A stretch of DNA of 11,878 nt, from the NCBI GenBank assembly GCA_913030785.1, contig CAJWER010000075.1, positions 1 to 11,878 of the forward strand. The letters run 5' to 3'. A program made the translations under genes and the position numbers. The notes under the pieces were generated by a model. The model searched no databases, was not told the origin of the DNA, and worked only from the letters and a program-made list of their open reading frames with translations. Shown one piece after another: positions 7,193 to 11,878 of the stretch (positions are counted from its first letter, which is position 1; every line of letters begins with the position of its first letter). The DNA is from an uncultured Chloroflexota bacterium. Lineage in GTDB: Bacteria > Chloroflexota > Dehalococcoidia > Lucifugimonadales > CAJWER01.

Positions 7193-7528
7193 CTACCAGT
7201 TGAGGTCGAAGACCTCTTCCATTTCGGACCACCAGTCGCCAGCAGCCGCCCCCGAGATCGGCTGCTGGAACGTTCTCATCAACTCGTCCCATTCACCCGC
7301 CCGTCCGGATTCCATGTATCGCGGAAAGTCTCGCTTTGGCACGAAGGCGTCTTCCGCCTCTAGATACATGAACAGGCGGTTGCCGTGAAGGAATATCTTC
7401 ATACCTGTGATTCCGACGCCCCTGAGACCCGCGAGCACGTCTGGCCAGACGGCTCGGTGGTACTCAATATACTTGTCCCTGATCTCCTGGTTGTCCTTCA
7501 AGTCGAGGGCCATTCCATAGGATTTCAC
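7193..7528 (-). CDS. L-rhamnose/L-fucose mutarotase, RhaM family (DUF718)
   Basis: A 111-residue protein, close to the ~104-residue RhaM of E. coli. RhaM enzymes interconvert the alpha and beta anomers of L-rhamnose and related 6-deoxy sugars, supplying the form the next enzyme uses. The family pattern is visible: Y20 and H24 in YIEYHRAVWP match the Tyr/His pair of RhaM, the WPD turn follows, then MKIFLHGNRLFMYLE at 43-57, and a C-terminal WWSEMEEVFDL at 99-109 that is very characteristic. The start is GTG at 7528, giving an N-terminus that aligns with family starts. A GAGGAG lies 12 bases upstream, somewhat far. It is sandwiched between the aldo/keto reductase (37 bases upstream) and the lactonase (38 bases downstream), so its sugar is probably the one oxidised by them. 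No gene symbol is assigned, because fucose is as likely as rhamnose. Confidence 0.88.
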   Translation of the reverse strand: MKSYGMALDLKDNQEIRDKYIEYHRAVWPDVLAGLRGVGITGMKIFLHGNRLFMYLEAEDAFVPKRDFPRYMESGRAGEWDELMRTFQQPISGAAAGDWWSEMEEVFDLNW

Positions 7529-7565
7529 CGGGCAATCACGCTCCTCTCAGACAACTCAATTATCA

Positions 7566-8561
7566 CTACGGGGAGGCAGGTGTTGGGGCTCCATCAGGAA
7601 TCAGCCCCATTTCACGCAACTCGGCCCAGAGGTCGTTTGGTGTCGGGAATGCTGCCATCTCCAGGTTTTCCGCGACCTCTGTTGTGGAGCGGGCGCCCGG
7701 TATAATAGAAACCACCGCTGGATGAGCCAGTCCAAATTGGAGGGCGGCCGCCTTGAGAGGCACGGCGTGGCGGTCGCAGACAGTCTTGATTCTGCGGGCC
7801 TGTGCCAGTATATCCGGTGGGGCGGTCATGTAATCGTACGTCGCAGCCGACGATAGATCGGAGGCGAGGATACCAGAGTTGTAAGGCCCGCCAAGAATGA
7901 TTCCTATGTCTTTTTCGGCGCACAACGGAAGTAACTCGGCCAGCCCGGAGCTGTCCAGCAGGGTGTATCTGCCAGCGAGCAGAAAGCAATCGAAGTCGCC
8001 CTCTCTCGCGAGATCCGCCAGCATCTGCCACTGGTTCATCCCCGCGCCTATGGCGCCGACAACGCCCTGGGATCTGAGTTCGGCAAGCGCGGGATATGCC
8101 TCCCCAATCGCTTGCTCGTAGTGATCATCTGGATCATGTATGAGGGCGATGTCGATACGGTCCAACCCCAGGCGCTCCAGGCTATCCTCAAGCGATCTTA
8201 GCACCCCGTCGCGACTGAAGTCGAAGACCGGTTCCATCGCAGGCAGGTTCATGAACTGCTCGGACTCCGGTGGGGCGTCCACCGGCATCAGCACACGGCC
8301 CACTTTTGTGGAGATCGTGTAGCGATTTCGATCCAGCTGTCGGAGAGCCTCTCGGTAGGCGAGTTCGCTCCGCCCGCTGCCGTACAGCGGTGCAGTATCG
8401 AAATAGTGCACCCCCAGTTCATGGGCCTTCAGTACCGTGTCGGCAGCTGCATCTTTCCCAACATCGGCGTACAGTCCGCCAAGAGGCGCGCCGCCAAGTC
8501 CAACACGAGTGACCCGAACGCCGGTCGTGCGGATCTCAACGCTGTTCAGAGGATTTGTCAT
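7566..8561 (-). CDS. aldo/keto reductase, D-threo-aldose 1-dehydrogenase (L-fucose dehydrogenase) type
   Basis: A 331-residue (beta/alpha)8 NAD(P)-dependent oxidoreductase. The aldo/keto reductase catalytic tetrad is present: D55 and Y60 in YFDTAPLYGSG, K86 in ISTKVGR, and H142 in ALIHDPDDH. The sequence belongs to the subgroup that oxidises C1 of L-fucose and other D-threo-aldoses to the lactone; a related branch oxidises pyridoxal. SIIPGARS near residue 290 is the typical cofactor-binding segment. The ATG at 8561 has GGAG immediately upstream, but only two bases away, so the ribosome site is weak; no better start exists. It is the first gene of the minus-strand cluster, preceding the mutarotase and lactonase, which fits mutarotase-dehydrogenase-lactonase order in a fucose oxidation pathway. 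The choice of L-fucose over another aldose is inference. Confidence 0.88.
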   Translation of the reverse strand: MTNPLNSVEIRTTGVRVTRVGLGGAPLGGLYADVGKDAAADTVLKAHELGVHYFDTAPLYGSGRSELAYREALRQLDRNRYTISTKVGRVLMPVDAPPESEQFMNLPAMEPVFDFSRDGVLRSLEDSLERLGLDRIDIALIHDPDDHYEQAIGEAYPALAELRSQGVVGAIGAGMNQWQMLADLAREGDFDCFLLAGRYTLLDSSGLAELLPLCAEKDIGIILGGPYNSGILASDLSSAATYDYMTAPPDILAQARRIKTVCDRHAVPLKAAALQFGLAHPAVVSIIPGARSTTEVAENLEMAAFPTPNDLWAELREMGLIPDGAPTPASP

Positions 8562-8627
8562 AGCTCCATTCTTTCAAATGGCGTGACGCTTCTGCGAATA
8601 TTGGTCGTCGAGACAGGTTACCACGCC

Positions 8628-9363
8628 CTATTCATGATCTTCTGCCCCGGAGATTCCGGGGCGTGCCACGCTGAACACGGCCACAGCACTGTCACGTACA
8701 CCAGCGGCATAGAGATCCTTGTTGTTCGGGCTCACCACCAACGAAATCACGCCATCAAGCCCATCGATACCCCCACGACTTCCTGACGCTTTTCTATGAA
8801 TGTCAGAGAGCCGGTCGCTGAATCTCGGCTGCACACTGCCACCGTGCCGTCACCTCCACCCGCGGCGTAGAGGTGATTACCGTCGGGGCTTATTGTTACC
8901 GAATGGAAAAGCCCGTCAACACCCCCAAAGCCGTCCCTCTGGACCTCCACGAAGGCAAGAGCGCCACTGGCTGGGTCCCGGCTGAACACCGCCACGGCGT
9001 CAGGTCGATCCAACGATTCGGAACTCAACTGTGATTCGCTGGACGACGTCACTTTGTCACTCCCGCCGTGGCGTAGACATGTCGTCCGTCCGGACTGACA
9101 GTCACCGACGTAGCACCGTTGAGCCCGTCGACTCCACCCTCGCCGTCCCTGTGAATTTCGATGAAGGTGAGGTGCTCACGGGGATCGCCCGTACACGCAA
9201 CACCTAAAACGGAACCCAGCAAAGCCACAACCGTTGCTAGGATGGCCGTTCTTATATGGCGAGTGTGGGGGTTCGTTCCCGGTGCCAGGAACAATGCGCT
9301 GAGTCGTCTCATTAAAGATCGCTGAGATTCAGACGCTGGTCTATCGCTAGGAGTATCGGTCAA
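8628..9363 (-). pseudogene. frameshifted secreted beta-propeller (YVTN/lactonase-like repeats)
   Basis: Three overlapping minus-strand frames carry consecutive repeats of one protein. The N-terminal part (TTG 9363, or ATG 9312) has a hydrophobic segment ending in LGVAC (residues 40-57), like a lipoprotein or exported signal with an imperfect lipobox. Then come three blades of about 50 residues, each with LTFxE, GGxDGL, SPDGxHLYAAG and AVAVFSRD-type motifs. The first frame ends at 9049, but its blade continues in the next frame. Reading shifts at about 9064-9067 and again at 8782-8785; in both places adding one G to a short G run restores the blade. Even if repaired, only about 2.5-3 blades would exist, whereas a closed propeller normally needs five to seven, so it is also C-terminally short. 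It directly follows the Gfo/Idh/MocA gene (three bases after its stop), in the same operon direction. Confidence 0.75.
8662..9171 (-). repeat. three degenerate ~50-residue beta-propeller repeats
   Basis: Three tandem units begin near 9171, 8959 and 8806 (reading leftward). Each starts with an L(T/A)F(I/V)E strand, runs through a GG(V/I)DGL loop and SP(D/N)-type turn, and ends in an A(V)AVFSRD-like strand. The first unit is longer because a serine-rich stretch (about 9050-8999) is inserted after its GGSD loop. Confidence 0.65.
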
Positions 9364-9366
9364 GGT

Positions 9367-10446
9367 CTAGTCGTAGTGGCCTTCAGATAGACCGAGAGGG
9401 ACAGTGGCAGGTTGTTCGCACGTAGAGCTTAATACAAGGTGGCGGTCGGTATCGGAGGATTCGTGCAAGCCTTGCATGATCTCGAGGACGTGGCGGGCCA
9501 ACCGTGCATCTACCCGTGATTTGCGGCCGTTTCGTATAGCCGCCGCCATGTCCACGACTCCGAGACCGCGCCGACCTTCTGGGTAGGCCAGAGGCACCGA
9601 CTCCCACTCTTCTTGTCCACGCTGGACCTCCACCGGCCCATCAAACATGTTGGGATCGGGAACGCTCAGCGTGCCTTCCGTGCCATAGATTTCTATGTGA
9701 GGCAGTCGCGAACCCCACACATCAAAGCTCGTCACGATCGTCGCCACCGCCCCGCTGTGGAAATCCAGTAGTCCAGTCACATGGGTTGGGATCTCCACGT
9801 CCACGCGTTGACCGCGCTTCGGCTCGCTCAGAATAGTTCTATGCTCAAAGGCGCTGCTTGTAACGCCGGCAATACGGCGCACTGGTCCCATCAGAGAGAC
9901 CAGAGCCGTCAAATAGTAAGGACCCATGTCATACATCGGTCCACCTCCATTCTTGTAGAAGAAGGCGGGATCGGGATGCCACTGCTCGTGTCCGTGGCTC
10001 ATCATAAAAGCTGTAGCGGCGATAGGGCGGCCGATGGTGCCGTCATTGATCAACTTGCGGCAGGTCTGGAGACCGCCTCCCAGAAAAGTGTCCGGTGCGC
10101 AGCCCGCGACCACGCCTGCCTTTTCAGCGGCCTCAACGATCGCGTCGCCGTCAGAGAGCGCGATTGCCAATGGCTTCTCGCTGTATACATGTTTGCCAGC
10201 GTCTATCGCGCCCAAACTGACCTCGGCATGGACCTGCGGCAGCGTCAAATTGACCACAATATCCACAGCGGGGTCTGCCAACAATTCCTGTGACGTCATC
10301 GCCTGGACGCTGTACTCGACCGCCCTGCTCGCCGCGCGGTCCACATCGAGATCGGCGCACGCGACGACATCAACTTCGTCATACTGTTTCAGGCCCTCAA
10401 AGTACCGCGGGCTGATATTCCCGCAACCGACGATGCCAATGTTCAT
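9367..10446 (-). CDS. Gfo/Idh/MocA-family oxidoreductase (ThuB-like partner of ThuA)
   Basis: A 359-residue NAD(P)-dependent oxidoreductase. The Rossmann domain has GIVGCGNIS at 4-12, an ADLDVDR turn at 31-37 and the EKP motif at 90-92. In the second domain GGGPMYDMGPYYL at 167-179 replaces the usual DxGxH motif with DMGPY, so the histidine normally used there is absent; I believe this is a trait of a subfamily and not damage. The ATG at 10446 has a weak AGAGG about ten bases upstream. It begins 13 bases after the ThuA-like gene, and this pairing mirrors the thuA-thuB arrangement of rhizobia, where ThuB is a Gfo/Idh/MocA enzyme needed for trehalose-type disaccharide use. Its own substrate is unknown; a 3-keto sugar or polyol is plausible. 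Confidence 0.92.
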   Translation of the reverse strand: MNIGIVGCGNISPRYFEGLKQYDEVDVVACADLDVDRAASRAVEYSVQAMTSQELLADPAVDIVVNLTLPQVHAEVSLGAIDAGKHVYSEKPLAIALSDGDAIVEAAEKAGVVAGCAPDTFLGGGLQTCRKLINDGTIGRPIAATAFMMSHGHEQWHPDPAFFYKNGGGPMYDMGPYYLTALVSLMGPVRRIAGVTSSAFEHRTILSEPKRGQRVDVEIPTHVTGLLDFHSGAVATIVTSFDVWGSRLPHIEIYGTEGTLSVPDPNMFDGPVEVQRGQEEWESVPLAYPEGRRGLGVVDMAAAIRNGRKSRVDARLARHVLEIMQGLHESSDTDRHLVLSSTCEQPATVPLGLSEGHYD

Positions 10447-10459
10447 GTTGTTTGTGCCT

Positions 10460-11134
10460 CTATTGGCTGGCCCAAAGCATGCCCCGTTGCATCATCTCCA
10501 TGACCTGCGGAACGTCGAAATCGTCCACCTTGTGGCCCAGCGACGAGTAGAAGACGCGGCCCTTACCCCACATTCGCTTCCACACCACCGGCATTACGCA
10601 GCCCGCAATCCAGGTAGTTTCGTAGGGCGCGTCGCCAGAGGCCAGCTGATCTCCCTTGAAGGTTGTTGTGGCCAAAACCTCGTTACTTGGATCGACGTGC
10701 ATGTAATACTGCTCAGTATGCATGGTGAAGTCGGTGAGCCCAGCCGATATGGGGTCGTCGTGATCAATAATGTTGACGTCGTAGTCGACGTACTTGCCCG
10801 GGTGCGCGACCCACTGCCCACCTACCATGAATTGGTAGTCGGTGCTCATGCGAAACGAATCGCCCATACTGCCGTGCCATCCGGCGATCCCAACACCAGA
10901 GTGCACCGCTGCTAGCAGGTTTTGCACCTGCTCCTGGGCTATTTCTCCCTGGGTCCAGACAGGCACGATGAGGCTCAGGGCCTGGAGTTTGTCGGCGTCC
11001 ATATAGGAATCCAGTGTGTCCGAGATTTCGACGTCATATCCTTGACTTTCCAGCCACGGGCCGAATATCTCGGTGCACTCCTTCGGTGAGTGACCCGGCC
11101 AGCCGCCCCAGACCAGCAGCGCGCTTTTGCTCAT
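10460..11134 (-). CDS. ThuA-like domain protein
   Basis: A 224-residue cytoplasmic protein of the ThuA family, a class-I glutamine-amidotransferase-like flavodoxin fold found in trehalose and other sugar utilisation clusters. Visible family marks are ALLVWGGWPGHSPKEC at 5-20 with the conserved GH, GVGIAGWHGSMGDSF at 80-94 (WHG at 86-88), WVAHPGKY at 108-115, the acidic/aromatic TEQYYMHVDP at 140-149, and GRVFYSSLGH ending at H201. I chose the ATG at 11134 because a perfect AGGAGG precedes it by five bases; an in-frame GTG at 11164 would add ten residues with no ribosome site. There is no signal peptide. It is the first gene of a pair with the oxidoreductase that begins 13 bases downstream. 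ThuA chemistry is only partly understood, so the precise reaction is not claimed. Confidence 0.9.
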   Translation of the reverse strand: MSKSALLVWGGWPGHSPKECTEIFGPWLESQGYDVEISDTLDSYMDADKLQALSLIVPVWTQGEIAQEQVQNLLAAVHSGVGIAGWHGSMGDSFRMSTDYQFMVGGQWVAHPGKYVDYDVNIIDHDDPISAGLTDFTMHTEQYYMHVDPSNEVLATTTFKGDQLASGDAPYETTWIAGCVMPVVWKRMWGKGRVFYSSLGHKVDDFDVPQVMEMMQRGMLWASQ

Positions 11135-11139
11135 CCTTG

Positions 11140-11145
11140 CCTCCT
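11140..11145 (-). promoter_or_regulatory. Shine-Dalgarno AGGAGG deciding the thuA-like start
   Basis: A full consensus AGGAGG on the minus strand ends five bases before ATG 11134. It argues against the upstream in-frame GTG at 11164, which lies 5' of this site. Confidence 0.8.
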
Positions 11146-11150
11146 GCGTC

Positions 11151-11179
11151 TTATCTTTCGGCACCGAGTCCTGTATGAT
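11151..11179 (+). promoter_or_regulatory. possible weak sigma-70 promoter in the divergent spacer
   Basis: The 141-base spacer between the minus-strand thuA-like gene and the plus-strand NHL gene must hold promoters for one or both. On the plus strand TATGAT at 11174-11179 (5 of 6 to consensus) follows TTATCT at 11151-11156 (3 of 6) with a 17-base spacing. This would give a leader of about 90 bases. The match is weak and could be chance. I see no clear operator or inverted repeat in the spacer. Confidence 0.2.
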
Positions 11180-11263
11180 TCCGCCAGGCTATTCGATGCT
11201 GCAAGATACTACCAGTTTCCCGCGAATGGGAGACCCCGAAATTTCACTTGTAAGGCGACACAT

Positions 11264-11268
11264 GGAGG
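11264..11268 (+). promoter_or_regulatory. Shine-Dalgarno deciding the TTG start of the NHL gene
   Basis: GGAGG lies seven bases before TTG 11276-11278. It places the start after the thuA-like gene and rejects the longer open frame that begins at 11090 inside the opposite-strand gene. Confidence 0.65.
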
Positions 11269-11275
11269 CAAATTC

Positions 11276-11841
11276 TTGAGCCTGAACGAGATCGTTTCCG
11301 AGCTTGCTCCTGGCAACATCACGACTGTGGCGGGGGCCGGATACTCCACAGGAGTTCCGGCCAAGGAGGCCGACGCTGGGTGGCCGGTGGGCGTCGTACG
11401 ACGGCCCGACGGCGAAATAATCGTCGCGGACTACCACGGCAACCGTCTCTGGCGAATCGACAAGGACGGCATCCTCCACAACTTCGCGGGAGACGGCGTA
11501 CCTGGCACATCGGGCGACGGCGGACCGGCGAGCGAGGCGCGGTTCTTCCTACCACACGACCTTTCCCAAGACAGGAAGGGCAATCTGTACCTGTCCGACC
11601 TGGGCAACCAGACCTATCGCCGCATCGACTTCGAGACCGGAATTGTCACGAGGGTCGCTGGCACCGGCAAGGTCGGACGTGGAGGCGACGGCGGTCTGGC
11701 TGTGGACTCGGAACTGGACACAAACTGCGGCATTGCGGTGGACGATGACGGGAACATATTCTTGTCCAGCGAGTGGGCCAACAACGTCAAGCGCGTCGAC
11801 GCCAAAACCGGCATCATCGAGACCTTCGCCGGTCAGGATGC
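11276..11841 (+). CDS. NHL-repeat beta-propeller protein, C-terminally incomplete
   Basis: About 188 biological residues, starting at TTG 11276 and interrupted by adapter sequence. Repeats of roughly 55 residues show the NHL pattern: ITTVAGAGYSTG with a following WPVGVVRRPDGEIIVADYHGNRLWRI, then the HNFAGDGVPGTSGDGGPAS insertion with LPHDLSQDRKGNLYLSDLGNQTYRRI, then TRVAGTGKVGRGGDGG with CGIAVDDDGNIFLSSEWANNVKRV, and the start of another repeat (ETFAG). NHL domains form six-bladed propellers that bind ligands or act as sugar lactonase-like or lyase-like enzymes. There is no signal peptide at this start, so it may be cytoplasmic, unusual for the family. It is divergent from the thuA-like gene, and its relation to sugar metabolism is inferred only from position. 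Residues translated beyond 11841 come from the adapter. Confidence 0.8.
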
Positions 11842-11875
11842 AGATCGGAAGAGCACACGTCTGAACTCCAGTCAC
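11842..11875 (+). other. Illumina TruSeq adapter contamination at the sequence end
   Basis: The 34 bases match the standard TruSeq index adapter as I know it, starting AGATCGGAAGAGCACACG and ending CTCCAGTCAC. Translating it gives the telltale DRKSTRLNSSH on the plus strand and TGVQTCALPI on the minus strand. It is not genomic. Confidence 0.98.
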
Positions 11876-11878
11876 TAG

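Noticed and set aside
7155..7292. An upstream extension of the amidohydrolase by 46 residues.
   Set aside because: It would overlap the mutarotase gene by about 100 bases, has no family similarity, and a Shine-Dalgarno site supports the TTG at 7154.
9049..9052. GTGA stop/start overlap in the propeller region, suggesting translational coupling or programmed frameshifting.
   Set aside because: The blade sequence continues across the overlap and one inserted G repairs it; there is no slippery heptamer, and a second shift occurs downstream.
10034..10915. A 293-residue plus-strand open frame.
   Set aside because: It runs antisense to the Gfo/Idh/MocA and ThuA-like genes, both strongly supported, and looks like a shadow of their codon usage.
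1..11878. CRISPR arrays, tRNA or rRNA genes, insertion sequences, phage genes.
   Set aside because: No regularly spaced repeats, cloverleaf-like segments, transposase motifs or terminal inverted repeats were seen on reading both strands.

Overview
The window looks like a short metagenomic contig from an uncultured, free-living, probably aerobic heterotrophic bacterium. It contains no rRNA, tRNA, phage or transposon marker that would fix the taxonomy. The gene content (acyl-CoA dehydrogenase, several Gfo/Idh/MocA oxidoreductases, ThuA, RhaM-type mutarotase, a sulfotransferase remnant, NHL and YVTN-type beta-propellers) resembles gene-rich marine or sponge-associated lineages such as SAR202-type Chloroflexota or Poribacteria; this is inference only. 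The first gene is cut by the left edge. The right edge ends in an Illumina TruSeq adapter sequence (11842-11875), so the last bases are not biological.

Region 1 (1-3514, + strand): the end of a SnoaL/NTF2-like gene, a second complete SnoaL-like paralogue, and an acyl-CoA dehydrogenase, closely spaced and likely cotranscribed. After a 107-base gap comes a TIM-barrel glycosyl-hydrolase-like protein of unknown function. It is followed by a short remnant that appears to join the start and the end of a sulfotransferase-like gene.

Region 2 (3597-8561, - strand): a compact six-gene cluster read from right to left: aldo/keto reductase of the L-fucose dehydrogenase type, RhaM-type mutarotase, COG3618 sugar-lactonase-type amidohydrolase, two different Gfo/Idh/MocA oxidoreductases, and a DinB-like protein. 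The first three match the successive steps of non-phosphorylative 6-deoxyhexose oxidation: anomer conversion, oxidation at C1 to the lactone, and lactone hydrolysis. I infer a catabolic operon for L-fucose, or possibly L-rhamnose or a related sugar. The dehydratase and later steps are not in the window.

Region 3 (8628-11134, - strand): a ThuA-like protein and a third Gfo/Idh/MocA oxidoreductase form a tight pair resembling the ThuA/ThuB partnership. They are followed by a broken, probably exported beta-propeller gene with two separate one-base frameshifts.

Region 4 (11276 to end, + strand): an NHL-repeat beta-propeller gene, divergent from thuA, runs into the adapter and is incomplete. Several genes use GTG or TTG starts, supported by Shine-Dalgarno sites.
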